Of a stretch of 64,000 bases of DNA, positions 53,082 through 62,034 are shown piece after piece (within the stretch, counting starts at the first letter, position 1; every line of letters starts with the position of its first letter). Under the pieces are notes generated by a model that was not told the DNA's origin, searched no databases, and saw nothing but the letters and a program-made list of their open reading frames with translations. The DNA lies in assembly GCF_001428825.1 (NCBI RefSeq), contig NZ_LMIT01000009.1, positions 104,992 through 168,991 of the forward strand. Reading direction: 5' to 3'. Source of the stretch: Nocardioides sp. Root240 (GTDB lineage Bacteria > Actinomycetota > Actinomycetes > Propionibacteriales > Nocardioidaceae). The translations under genes and the position numbers were made by a program.

Positions 53082-53921
53082 ATGACCACCCTGCTCCCTG
53101 ACACCGCGCCCGGCACCACGAGCGTGACCGACGCCGACCGGGTCCTCCCGGCGCGCCCGTCGCTGCGCGACACCGTCCACCAGAGCCTGGCGATGGCCTG
53201 GCGGGCCACCAAGAAGATGCGCCGCAACCCGGAGCAGTTCTTCGACGTGACCCTGCAGCCGATCCTGTTCACGGCGATGTTCGCCTACATCTTCGGCGGC
53301 GCGATCTCCGGCTCGGTGGCCGACTACCTGCCGCTGATCATCCCCGGCATCCTCGCCCAGACCGCGCTCACCGCCTCGATGGCGACCGGCACGCAGATGC
53401 GCGAGGACATGGACAAGGGCGTCTTCGACCGCTTCAAGTCGTTGCCGATCGCGCGGATCGCGCCGCTGGCCGGGCCGATGCTCGCCGACCTGATCCGGTA
53501 CGGCACGGCCGCGACCATCACGATCCTGGTCGGCCTCGCGATGGGCTACCGACCCGGCGGCGGTGTCCTCGGCGTCCTGGCCGGCTGGGCGCTGACGATC
53601 TTCGCCGGCTGGGCGCTGTCGTGGATCTTCTGCTGGCTCGGCACCGTCGCCCGCTCGGCCCAGGCGGTCCAGGGCATCGGCATGATGATCATGTTCCCGC
53701 TGACCTTCCTGTCCAACGCCTTCGTCCCGATGGAGACGCTGCCGGGTTGGCTGGAGGCGTTCGTGAAGATCAACCCGGTCTCGCACGTCGTCACCGCGGT
53801 CCGCGACCTCATGAACGACGGCAACCTCACCGGCGAGGTCGGCTGGGCGCTGCTCGGCTGCACCGTCGTCGTCGCGATCTTCGCGCCGCTGGCCGTGCGG
53901 AGCTACTCCCGCAAGATGTGA
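53082..53921 (+). CDS. DrrB-like ABC-2 permease
   Basis: 279 residues. About six membrane helices (ILFTAMFAYIFGGAISGSVA, LPLIIPGILAQTALTASMAT, GVLGVLAGWALTIFAGWALS, GIGMMIMFPLTFLSNAFVPM and the C-terminal ALLGCTVVVAIFAPLAV), with the ABC-2 motif FLSNAFVPMETLPGWLEAFV of DrrB-type exporters. One base separates the ATPase stop from its ATG region. It is convergent with the large regulator gene, with 7 bases between. Confidence 0.94.
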   Translation: MTTLLPDTAPGTTSVTDADRVLPARPSLRDTVHQSLAMAWRATKKMRRNPEQFFDVTLQPILFTAMFAYIFGGAISGSVADYLPLIIPGILAQTALTASMATGTQMREDMDKGVFDRFKSLPIARIAPLAGPMLADLIRYGTAATITILVGLAMGYRPGGGVLGVLAGWALTIFAGWALSWIFCWLGTVARSAQAVQGIGMMIMFPLTFLSNAFVPMETLPGWLEAFVKINPVSHVVTAVRDLMNDGNLTGEVGWALLGCTVVVAIFAPLAVRSYSRKM

Positions 53922-53928
53922 GACCGGC

Positions 53929-56900
53929 TCACAGCACGCGCGTCACGGCGGCGCGGGCCTCGACCACCAGGTCGGGTCCGCGCCGTTCGCCGTACTCCGC
54001 CTGGACGGCCTCGAGCACGCCGGGCGCCCGCTCGTCGCACAGCGCACGGGCGGTCTCCCACTGCATCGTGGGGGCGAAGCGGTAGTAGGAGAAGCGCTCC
54101 GCCAGCACCAGCACCCGGACGGCGTCGGCGGCGGGACCGTCGGAGCGCACCAGTGCCCACAGGCCCAGCCCGAACAGCACGAGGCCGCCGACGGGGTAGT
54201 CCATGAAGGGCCGCTCCGGGTCGAGGGCGTCGAGTGCCCGGGCCGACAACGCGTCGCGCAGGTCGCGGCCCTCGTCGCCGTGCCCGTGCAGGGCGTACGC
54301 CGACACCGCTGCGGCCTCGCCGGAGATCGCCCACGGCGTCGTCACGTCCTCCGAGCCCGGCATCCGCATGGCGCGGGTCGCCTCGGCCGCCACCCGGTGC
54401 AGCCGCAGGCCCTCGGCGACCTCTCCCGTGATCAGGGCCAGCTCCGCGCGGGTGCGCAGGATCGCGACGTCGCCGCCGGGCATGCCCGTCGGCGCCAGGG
54501 CGGCGAGCTCGGCCACCTGCGCGGCCGCTGTCGTGAGGTCCCCGCCGATCATCGTCGCGGTCGCCACGATCGCCCGGTTCTGGACGGCGTCGTCGACGGC
54601 GCCGAGGCGCTCGAGGACCGGCAGCGCCAGCAGGGCGTGCTCGGCCGCTCGCGCGGCGTCGCCGAGCTGGGCGTGCAGCTCGGCGAGCTGGGCGTCGATC
54701 ATCGCCCGCCGCCACGGGCCCTCGTCGGAGCGGACGAGCGGCAGCGCCCGGTGGAGGGCGTCGACCGCGCCGTAGGGGTCCCCGTTGTTCTCCCACTGGT
54801 GGGCTGCCCACTGCAGGGCCAGGCAGCGCACCCACGGGTCGGGGTCGTCGAGCAGGTGGGTCAGGTCGGTGGCGATGCCGTCGGTCTGGGCGAGGGTGAC
54901 GCGCACGAGCGCCGCGAGGGCCGGATGGTCGGTGCCCGCACCGAGCGCCTCGAGCTGGCCAGTGAGCTGCTCGGCGCCCGCGGACCCGGTGAACCGGACG
55001 CTGAACAGGGTGATGCAGAGCGCGGAGCGCGCGGTGTCGACGAGTGCCGGGGGGACGTCCCACCCCTCCAGTGCCGTCGCGACCGCAGGCGCGACGGTCA
55101 TGCTGCGGAAGTGGTCGCCGCTGATCGACCAGTAGCCGCCGAGCGTCCCGAACAGGGTGGCCACGGCGTCCTGCTCGCCGGCCGTGAGCGCCTCCCGCAG
55201 GACGTCGGCGAGGTTGGTCTCCTCCTCGCGGAGGTGGTCCATCGCCTCGATCTGGTCGGTCGAGAACAGCCGTCGACCCTCGCGCAGGGCGAGGTCGACC
55301 GCCCACTCCTGCAGCGCGCGGGCGACCTTGTCGGACTCGCCGGCCGTCTCGCGCTGGAGGCGACCGAACTCGCGGACCGTCTCCAGCATCCGGAAGCGGG
55401 TGCCGTGGTCGGTGTCGGTGACGGCCAGGAGCGACTGCTCGACGAGGTCCTCGACCGTCTCCAGCGCGTCGTCACCCAGCAGTGCGCCGGCAGCCTCCAG
55501 GGTGAACCCGTCGTGGAACGCCGCGAGGTAGCGCAGGGCCCGACGCTCCCGCTCGGCGAGCAGGTTCCACGACCAGTCGATCACCGCGAGCAGCGTGCGG
55601 TGCCGGTCGGGTGCGCTGCGGTCGCCGCCGCGGAGCAGCGCGAACCGGTCGTCGAGCCGCCGCGCGATCTCCGCCGGCGCCATCACGCGCACCTTCGCCG
55701 CCGCGAGCTCGATCGCGAGCGGCAGGCCGTCGAGGCGTCGTACGACGTCGCGCACGGCGTCCTCGTCGAGCCGTACGCCGGGCCGCGCGGCCTCGGCGCG
55801 GGTGCGGAACAGGTCGACGGCGTCCTCGGTGCCCAGGTGGGGGAGCAGGTGGACCCGCTCGGCCGCGATCGCCAGCGGCGCACGGGTCGTCGTCAGCACG
55901 CGCAGCTCGCGGGTGGTCGCGACGAGGAAGGCGACCAGGTCGGCCACCGCCTCCACGACGTGCTCGCAGTTGTCGAGCACGAGCAGTGTCGGCGCCTGGT
56001 CGAGCTGCTGCGCGATCCGCGCCCGGACGTCGGCCCGCTGCTCCGGCGTGAGGGTACGACGCCCGCTCACCGAGTCACGGACGCCGAGCGCCGAGCCGAC
56101 CTCGCCGACGAGGTCCTCGGGCGCGGTGACGCCCACGAGCTCGACGAAGTGCACGACCGGCTGGGTGGCGGCGCCGGCGACCGTGTGCGCGAGCGTCGTC
56201 TTGCCGAGGCCGCCGGGACCGACGACCGACACCACCCGGGCCGCGGTGAGCAGGCCCTCGACGGTGCGCAGGTCGGCGTCGCGGCCCAGCAGCGGACCGG
56301 CCGCGTAGCGCAGGCCCTCGCGCACCGGGCTGTCCATCGCGAGCAGCTCGCGGTGCACCCGCTGCAGGTCGGGGCCCGGGTCGCTGCCGAGCCGGTCGCG
56401 CAGCTCGGTCCGGTGTGCCTCGAAGCGCTCGAGCGCCACCGCCGCGCCCCGCACCGCGGCCTCGGCGCGCAGCAGGTCCACGAGGAGGGGCTCGTCGTCG
56501 GGCGCCTCCAGGGCCGCCTGCTCCAGCCCGGGCAGTGCCTCGCCGTGGCGTCCCGACCGGGCCAGGGCGCGGGCCCGCACGACGGCGGCGTCGCGGAGGT
56601 CGTGGTCGGCGCGGCGTCGTACCTCGGCGAGGGGGCCGGCCGCCGGGTCGGGCACCCCGGCCGGGGCGAGCGCCAGCGCGGTCTCGGCGTGGCGCAGCGC
56701 CACCGCCGGGTCGTCGGCGAGCGTCTCCCGCGCCGCCCGCGCGCTGCGACGCAGCTGGAGGGCGTCGACCCGCTCGGCGGGGACCGCGAGCCGGTAGCCG
56801 TCGCCGTCGGTCACCAGCGCGCTCGCGCCGACGGTCGAACGGACCCGCGACACCAGCACCTGCAGCGCCTTGCCGGGGTTCGCCGGCTCGTCCTCGCCCC

Positions 56901-57039
56901 AGACCAGGTCGACCAGTCGGTCGGTGCCGAGGGTGCGCCCCGCGTCGGCCAGTGCGGCGAGCAGCGCCTGCGGCCGGTCACCCGTGACCGGGGTGCCGTC
57001 CCAGCGCACGCCGTCGAGCAGCGTCAGGAGGATCGGCAC
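53929..57039 (-). CDS. SARP/AfsR-like regulator with NB-ARC ATPase and TPR-type tail
   Basis: 1036 residues. N-terminal OmpR-like winged helix (LLTLLDGVRWDGTPVTGDRP, TDRLVDLVWGEDEPANPGKA) and bacterial transcriptional activation domain (LQRVHRELLA at its end, about 225) are followed by a P-loop VSVVGPGGLGKTTLAHTVAG near residue 272, LLVLDNCEHVVEAVADLVAF, RLDGLPLAIELAAAKVR, and about 500 residues of helical repeats. These regulators sense a signal through the STAND ATPase. Targets unknown; DrrAB (convergent) or the divergent lipoprotein are possible. Confidence 0.93.
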   Translation of the reverse strand: MPILLTLLDGVRWDGTPVTGDRPQALLAALADAGRTLGTDRLVDLVWGEDEPANPGKALQVLVSRVRSTVGASALVTDGDGYRLAVPAERVDALQLRRSARAARETLADDPAVALRHAETALALAPAGVPDPAAGPLAEVRRRADHDLRDAAVVRARALARSGRHGEALPGLEQAALEAPDDEPLLVDLLRAEAAVRGAAVALERFEAHRTELRDRLGSDPGPDLQRVHRELLAMDSPVREGLRYAAGPLLGRDADLRTVEGLLTAARVVSVVGPGGLGKTTLAHTVAGAATQPVVHFVELVGVTAPEDLVGEVGSALGVRDSVSGRRTLTPEQRADVRARIAQQLDQAPTLLVLDNCEHVVEAVADLVAFLVATTRELRVLTTTRAPLAIAAERVHLLPHLGTEDAVDLFRTRAEAARPGVRLDEDAVRDVVRRLDGLPLAIELAAAKVRVMAPAEIARRLDDRFALLRGGDRSAPDRHRTLLAVIDWSWNLLAERERRALRYLAAFHDGFTLEAAGALLGDDALETVEDLVEQSLLAVTDTDHGTRFRMLETVREFGRLQRETAGESDKVARALQEWAVDLALREGRRLFSTDQIEAMDHLREEETNLADVLREALTAGEQDAVATLFGTLGGYWSISGDHFRSMTVAPAVATALEGWDVPPALVDTARSALCITLFSVRFTGSAGAEQLTGQLEALGAGTDHPALAALVRVTLAQTDGIATDLTHLLDDPDPWVRCLALQWAAHQWENNGDPYGAVDALHRALPLVRSDEGPWRRAMIDAQLAELHAQLGDAARAAEHALLALPVLERLGAVDDAVQNRAIVATATMIGGDLTTAAAQVAELAALAPTGMPGGDVAILRTRAELALITGEVAEGLRLHRVAAEATRAMRMPGSEDVTTPWAISGEAAAVSAYALHGHGDEGRDLRDALSARALDALDPERPFMDYPVGGLVLFGLGLWALVRSDGPAADAVRVLVLAERFSYYRFAPTMQWETARALCDERAPGVLEAVQAEYGERRGPDLVVEARAAVTRVL

Positions 57040-57139
57040 ACGCGTGAGTCTAGGGATCGACGGGAAACCTGGGCATCGTCGTTTGCGGCCGGCGGCGGAG
57101 GGTCAGGCTCCGGGCACGGACTGGAGAGAGGAGCCTCGG

Positions 57140-57715
57140 GTGAGATCTCGCAGGTACTGCGTGGCGGTGGTGCTCGCCGCTGCTCTGGCGTCGACCGCAT
57201 GCTCGTCGGACGACCGGGCGGAGCCGGACACCGGGGACCCGACGCCGGCCGCGTCGTCGGAGGCCGGCAGCCCCTCGGACGAGGGGATCGGTGGCGTCGC
57301 ACCGGCGACGGGCAAGCAGATGTCCGACGACCACATCTCCTTCCGGCTCCCCGCAGGCGACCCCTGGGAGGTGGACTACGGCGGCACGGTGGGCTTCCTC
57401 GCACCTCCCGACGACCGGGTCTCCCAGATCAACATCGGTGGCGCCGGCGCGACCATCGACGACCTTGCCGAAGCGGCGAGACTGGGGCTCGCGTCGCTGA
57501 AGGACGTCCGGCCGACCGCGCGGCGGGAAGCCAACCGGACGGTCGCCGGCCAGGAGGTCGTGGTCCTGGCCGCGGACGACGACCACGGCTACTACTACGT
57601 CGTCGCAGCGATCAACGCCGGCACGCACGTCGCGATCCACTTCGACCTGCCGCGCAACGACGCCGCTGCCCATGACCTCATCGACGCGGTCCTCGCCAGC
57701 GTTGAGTGGAAGTGA
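57140..57715 (+). CDS. small lipoprotein
   Basis: 191 residues from a GTG at 57140 with gagaggag 7-15 bases upstream. Signal VRSRRYCVAVVLAAALASTA ends at Cys21, a plausible lipobox. The mature protein has an acidic, Pro/Ser-rich linker (to about residue 55) and a globular part: HISFRLPAGDPWEVDYGGTV, QINIGGAGATIDDLAEAARL, ending LIDAVLASVEWK. This resembles small exported lipoproteins of the PsbP/LpqN type (DUF1795-like), but identity is not certain. Divergent from the SARP gene. Confidence 0.8.
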   Translation: MRSRRYCVAVVLAAALASTACSSDDRAEPDTGDPTPAASSEAGSPSDEGIGGVAPATGKQMSDDHISFRLPAGDPWEVDYGGTVGFLAPPDDRVSQINIGGAGATIDDLAEAARLGLASLKDVRPTARREANRTVAGQEVVVLAADDDHGYYYVVAAINAGTHVAIHFDLPRNDAAAHDLIDAVLASVEWK

Positions 57716-57752
57716 TCCGAGAACGTCCGCGAGAAGTGCTTCACTGGCTGCC

Positions 57753-58229
57753 ATGGCGCACCCGATCATGTTCACCGACGACGACCCGGGGCTGGCCGAG
57801 CTGCGCCGGATCTGCCTGGCGCTGCCGGGCGCGGAGGAGCGGATCAGCCACGGGCGGCCCACCTTCCGGGCGGGCAAGATCTTCGCGGCCTTCGGCGGGA
57901 GCCTGGCGTCAGCCGGCGGGGAGCGCAGCGACCGACGCCAGAGGATCAGGCCGGGGGAGCACCGGATGGTGCCGAGCGCCTTCATCTTCACGCCCGATGC
58001 CGTCGACCTGCCGGCGATCGACGCCGACGAGCGCTTCTTCGTGCCCGCCTACTACGGCCCCTACGGCGGCCGCGCGATCGACCTCGACGACCCGGCGCTC
58101 GACTGGTCGGAGATCGCGGAGCTGGCTGATGCGTCGTACCGCCGGGTCGCGCCGAGGAGGCTGCTCGCCGAGCTCGACGCCCGGACTGTGCACCGGACTG
58201 AGTACCCGTACCCTCCTGCCTCCTCCTGA
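57753..58229 (+). CDS. MmcQ/YjbR family protein
   Basis: 158 residues from the ATG at 57753. The MmcQ/YjbR pattern is clear: LRRICLALPGAEERISHGRP, TFRAGKIFAAFGG, then FFVPAYYGPYGGRAIDLDDP and the final WSEIAELADASYRRVAPRRL. The family has a double-wing DNA-binding-like fold with no firm function. 37 bases after the lipoprotein; may be co-transcribed. Confidence 0.9.
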   Translation: MAHPIMFTDDDPGLAELRRICLALPGAEERISHGRPTFRAGKIFAAFGGSLASAGGERSDRRQRIRPGEHRMVPSAFIFTPDAVDLPAIDADERFFVPAYYGPYGGRAIDLDDPALDWSEIAELADASYRRVAPRRLLAELDARTVHRTEYPYPPASS

Positions 58230-58248
58230 CCGGCACGATCCTTCGGCC

Positions 58249-58608
58249 ATGACCACCCAGAACCTGATCCTGTCCGCCCGTCTCCTCGCCGTCCTCGTCG
58301 TCGGCTCCTTCGCCGCCGTGATCGCACTGCCGCGCAGCGGTGACCGTGTCACCGCCGCCGTCACCGCGGCCGTCGCGGTCGTCCTCGCCGTCGCGGTCGC
58401 CGGAGCCGTCCGCCGCGGCGGTGCCCGGCCGGCTGCCGCCGTCGTGACCGCTGCCGGGGGAGTCGCCGTCGCCGGTGCCGAGCTCTACCTGCTGAGCCTG
58501 TCGTCCGACGGCGCCGACATCCCGCTCGCCGGCGTCGGCATCCTCTTCCTCGGCCTGATCGCGGTCTTCGTGGGAGCCCTCACCCTGGCTCGGCCGCGCG
58601 TCCGCTGA
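58249..58608 (+). CDS. small four-TM membrane protein
   Basis: 119 residues from the ATG at 58249. Four hydrophobic helices: LLAVLVVGSFAAVIALPRSG, VTAAVTAAVAVVLAVAVAGA, AAVVTAAGGVAVAGAELYLL and LAGVGILFLGLIAVFVGALT. No motif or family recognised. Lies 19 bases after the MmcQ-like gene and 33 before the kinase gene. Confidence 0.78.
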   Translation: MTTQNLILSARLLAVLVVGSFAAVIALPRSGDRVTAAVTAAVAVVLAVAVAGAVRRGGARPAAAVVTAAGGVAVAGAELYLLSLSSDGADIPLAGVGILFLGLIAVFVGALTLARPRVR

Positions 58609-58641
58609 ACCCACCCCGCCCGCGCGGGTAGCCTCCTAGCC

Positions 58642-60375
58642 GTGACGACGAGGCCCGAGAGCAGCGAACCCGCGCGGGTGGGGGACTACACGCTGCTCAC
58701 CCGCCTGGGCGAGGGCGGCATGGGCATCGTCCACCTGGCCCGCGGGTCCGACGGCCGCCGGGTGGCGCTCAAGGTGCTCCGCCCGCAGATCGTCGGTGAC
58801 GCCGAGGCCCGCGGCCGTCTCGCTCGCGAGGTCAGCTCGCTCACCCGGATCCGCAGCCCGTGGGTCGCCGAGATGCTGGCCGCCGACCCGTGGGCCGACG
58901 TGCCGTACGTCGTCACCCGCTACGTCCCGGGCCTCTCGCTCCACGAGCACGTCAGCACCGAGGGCCCGGTCGAGGGGCCGGACCTGCACTGGCTGGCCGG
59001 CTGCCTCGCCGAGGGCCTCGCCGCGGTGCACGCGGTCGGCGTCCTGCACCGCGACGTGAAGCCCGGCAACGTGCTGATGGAGGGTCGGACGCCGATCCTG
59101 ATCGACTTCGGGCTCGCCCGGGTCGCCGACGACGTCCGGCTCACCCAGACCGGCTGGCTGCTCGGTACGCCGGGCTACCTCGCCCCCGAGATCCTGTACG
59201 GCGACGAGGCCACCCCGGCCGCCGACGTGCACGCGTGGGCGGCCACCGTCGCCTATGCCGCCACCGGCCGTGCGCCCTACGGCCGCGGCCCCGCGATGGC
59301 GATCATGGACCGCACCCGCCGTGGCCAGCACGACCTGTCCGGCATCGAGCGGCCGATGGCCGAGGTGATCGCGGCTTGCCTCGACCCCGACCCGCTGGAG
59401 CGGCCGCTCCTCGAGGAGCTGCTGACCTGGCTGCGACCGCTGAGCACGCGGCCCGAGCTGCCGCAGGTGCCGCCGCCGGGCGGGCTGTTCGCGCCGCAGG
59501 TCCCCGAGGACGACGACTTCACCCTGCCGCTCGCCCTGGCCGGCCAGGCCGGCCAGCCCGGCCCGCCGGTGGTGCCGTCGATGAGTCCGCCGACCGTGGT
59601 CGAGCCGGCCGTGGTCGAGCCGGCCGGTGCGACACCGCCGCCTCCACCGCCCCCGCCGCCGTCGATCCCCGTCGTCTCCCCGCTGCCGGGCCCCACGCTG
59701 CGTGAGCACCCCGAGCCGACGGTGCCGCAGCCCGACGCGATGCAGCGCATCGAGCAGGAGTGGGACCAGGCGCACGGCTTCGACCCCGACGACCCCTTCG
59801 CCGCACAGCCGCAGGCGCCGCTCCCGGAGCGACTGCGCCGGTGGGCCGCGATCGGTGCCGGCGCGATCGCCCTGGGCGCCGGGTTCGCCGTCGCGCCCTG
59901 GGTCGCCACGCTCGTCGTGGTGCTCGCGGTGTGGCTGCTGCGCGCCGGCTCGCTGGCGACCTCGGCGGTGGCGCAGCGTCGTACCGTCCGCGGGGCCAAG
60001 TGGTACGACGGCCTGCGCTGGGCCGTGACCAGCCCGTGGCACCTGCTCCGCGCGACGACCGGCACGCTCGTCCTGGTGACGTGGAGCGCCGGGCTCGGGA
60101 TCGCGGCCGGGCTGATCTGCTACGCCCTCGCGCTCGACGTCCCCAGCACGCTGATGGCGTGCGGCGCCACGCTCGGCGTCGCGCTGTGGTCGGGTCCCGG
60201 CGGCAGCCGGTTCCGGTCGCCGGTGGCGCGGGTGCTGTACCCGGCGTGCCGCCAGACCCTGCCGTGGCTGTTCACCTGTGCCGGCCTGCTCGCGGTCGCC
60301 GCGGTGCTCGGCGTACTCGTGGCGGGCCGCGGCGTGGCCTGGGTGCCGTGGACGAGCGGCCCTTTCGGACTCTGA
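58642..60375 (+). CDS. membrane Ser/Thr protein kinase
   Basis: 577 residues from a GTG. Complete Hanks kinase domain at residues 14-270: LLTRLGEGGMGIVHLARGSD (Gly loop), VALKVLRPQI (Lys), VLHRDVKPGNVLMEG (catalytic, about 135-145), ILIDFGLARVADD (DFG) and GTPGYLAPE. A Pro-rich linker with a run of nine Pro follows (about 330-350). The C-terminal 170 residues hold about four membrane helices (GAGAIALGAGFAVAPWVATL, LVTWSAGLGIAAGLICYALA, WLFTCAGLLAVAAVLGVLVA) with no extracellular sensor domain. Confidence 0.94.
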   Translation: MTTRPESSEPARVGDYTLLTRLGEGGMGIVHLARGSDGRRVALKVLRPQIVGDAEARGRLAREVSSLTRIRSPWVAEMLAADPWADVPYVVTRYVPGLSLHEHVSTEGPVEGPDLHWLAGCLAEGLAAVHAVGVLHRDVKPGNVLMEGRTPILIDFGLARVADDVRLTQTGWLLGTPGYLAPEILYGDEATPAADVHAWAATVAYAATGRAPYGRGPAMAIMDRTRRGQHDLSGIERPMAEVIAACLDPDPLERPLLEELLTWLRPLSTRPELPQVPPPGGLFAPQVPEDDDFTLPLALAGQAGQPGPPVVPSMSPPTVVEPAVVEPAGATPPPPPPPPPSIPVVSPLPGPTLREHPEPTVPQPDAMQRIEQEWDQAHGFDPDDPFAAQPQAPLPERLRRWAAIGAGAIALGAGFAVAPWVATLVVVLAVWLLRAGSLATSAVAQRRTVRGAKWYDGLRWAVTSPWHLLRATTGTLVLVTWSAGLGIAAGLICYALALDVPSTLMACGATLGVALWSGPGGSRFRSPVARVLYPACRQTLPWLFTCAGLLAVAAVLGVLVAGRGVAWVPWTSGPFGL

Positions 60376-60413
60376 CCCTCCGGTCCCTCCGGCCGTGAAA
60401 GACTGGCTGCCCC

Positions 60414-62021
60414 ATGAACGAGCAGCTCGACCTCCACGGTGCCTTCCACGTCTACGACACCACCCTGCGTGACGGTATGCAGCAGGAGGGCCTCAACCCG
60501 ACCGTCGCCGACAAGCTCGCGATCGCGCGGCACCTCGACGGCCTCGGCGTCGGCTACATCGAGGGCGGCTGGCCGGGAGCGAACCCGAAGGACACCGAGT
60601 TCTTCCGGCGCGCTGCCCGCGAGCTCGACCTCAAGCACGCGCGCCTGACCGCCTTCGGTGCGACCCGCAAGGCCGGCGTCCGCGCCGCCGACGACCCGCA
60701 GGTCGCGGGGCTGCGGGAGAGCGGCGCCGGCGTCGTCACCCTGGTGGCCAAGTCGCACGTCGGGCACGTCGAGAAGGCGTTGCGGACCACGCTCGAGGAG
60801 AACCTCGCGATGGTCCGCGACACCGTCAGCCACCTGCGCGCCGAGGGCCAGCAGGTCTTCCTCGACGCCGAGCACTTCTTCGACGGCTACCGGCTCGACC
60901 GGTCCTACGCGCTCGAGGTCCTCCGCACGGCGTACGACGCCGGGGCCGAGGTGATCGCGCTCTGCGACACCAACGGCGGCATGCTGCCGGGCTGGGTCTC
61001 CGACGTGGTGCACGACGTGATCGAGAACGCCCAGGTCCGCGTCGGCATCCACTGCCACAACGACACCGGCCTCGCTGTCGCGAACACGCTCGCGGCCGTC
61101 GACGCGGGCGCCACCCACATCCAGGGCTGCATCAACGGCTACGGCGAGCGCACCGGCAACGCCGACCTGGTCAACGTGGTCGCCAACCTCGAGCTCAAGC
61201 TGGACCGCCAGGTGCTGCCGCCCGGTCTGCTGACCGAGGCGACCCGGATCGCGCACGCCGTCGCCGAGGTGACCAACGTGCCGCCCGCCGCGCGCCAGCC
61301 CTATGTCGGCACGTCCGCCTTCGCCCACAAGGCCGGCCTGCACGCGAGCGCGATCAAGGTCGACCCCGACCTCTACCAGCACATGGACCCCGCGGGCGTC
61401 GGCAACGACATGCGCCTGCTGGTCTCCGAGATGGCCGGCCGCGCTTCGATCGAGCTGAAGGGCAAGGAGCTCGGCTTCGACCTCTCCGAGTCGCCCGACG
61501 TGGTCAACCGGGTCACCGCCCGGGTCAAGGAGATGGAGGCCCGCGGCTACACCTTCGAGGCCGCGGACGCCTCCTTCGAGCTGATGCTCGTCGAGGAGGC
61601 CGAGGGCCTGCGGCCGTCGTACTTCGAGGTCGAGAGCTGGCGGGTGATCACCGAGACGCTCACCCACGCCCAGCCGGGGGAGGAGGCTGTCTCCGAGGCC
61701 ACGGTGAAGCTCAAGGCCGCCGACGTCCGCTACGTCGTCACCGGCGAGGGCAACGGCCCGGTCAACGCGCTCGACCAGGCGCTGCGCTCGGCGATCGTGC
61801 AGGCCTACCCCGAGATCGCGAAGTTCGAGCTGATCGACTTCAAGGTCCGCATCCTCGACCAGGGGCACGGCACCGACGCGATCACCCGTGTGCTGATCGA
61901 GACCAGCGACGGTGAGTCCAGCTGGGTCACCGTCGGCGTCGGCGCCAACGTGATCGAGGCGTCGTGGGAGGCCCTGGTCGACGGGCTGACCTACGGCCTG
62001 CGCCGCCACCACGTGGTCTGA
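60414..62021 (+). CDS. cimA: (R)-citramalate synthase
   Basis: 535 residues. Condenses pyruvate and acetyl-CoA, making 2-oxobutyrate for isoleucine without threonine. VYDTTLRDGMQQEGLNPTVA shows the catalytic R-D; IEGGWPGANPKDTEFFRR is the CimA-type (not LeuA-type) substrate pocket; metal ligands lie in VGIHCHNDTGLAVANTLAAV; Q-G-x-x-N-G-Y-G-E-R-x-G-N (IQGCINGYGERTGNADL) follows. A C-terminal regulatory domain spans about 420-535. True substrate class (pyruvate versus 2-oxoisovalerate) is inferred from these motifs. Confidence 0.93.
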   Translation: MNEQLDLHGAFHVYDTTLRDGMQQEGLNPTVADKLAIARHLDGLGVGYIEGGWPGANPKDTEFFRRAARELDLKHARLTAFGATRKAGVRAADDPQVAGLRESGAGVVTLVAKSHVGHVEKALRTTLEENLAMVRDTVSHLRAEGQQVFLDAEHFFDGYRLDRSYALEVLRTAYDAGAEVIALCDTNGGMLPGWVSDVVHDVIENAQVRVGIHCHNDTGLAVANTLAAVDAGATHIQGCINGYGERTGNADLVNVVANLELKLDRQVLPPGLLTEATRIAHAVAEVTNVPPAARQPYVGTSAFAHKAGLHASAIKVDPDLYQHMDPAGVGNDMRLLVSEMAGRASIELKGKELGFDLSESPDVVNRVTARVKEMEARGYTFEAADASFELMLVEEAEGLRPSYFEVESWRVITETLTHAQPGEEAVSEATVKLKAADVRYVVTGEGNGPVNALDQALRSAIVQAYPEIAKFELIDFKVRILDQGHGTDAITRVLIETSDGESSWVTVGVGANVIEASWEALVDGLTYGLRRHHVV

Positions 62022-62034
62022 GCCTCTCGGACGG

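Noticed and set aside
52115..57039. Secondary-metabolite gene cluster around the SARP regulator and DrrAB exporter
   Set aside because: No polyketide, peptide or terpene biosynthesis gene is present in the flanking 10 kb; neighbours are general metabolism genes.
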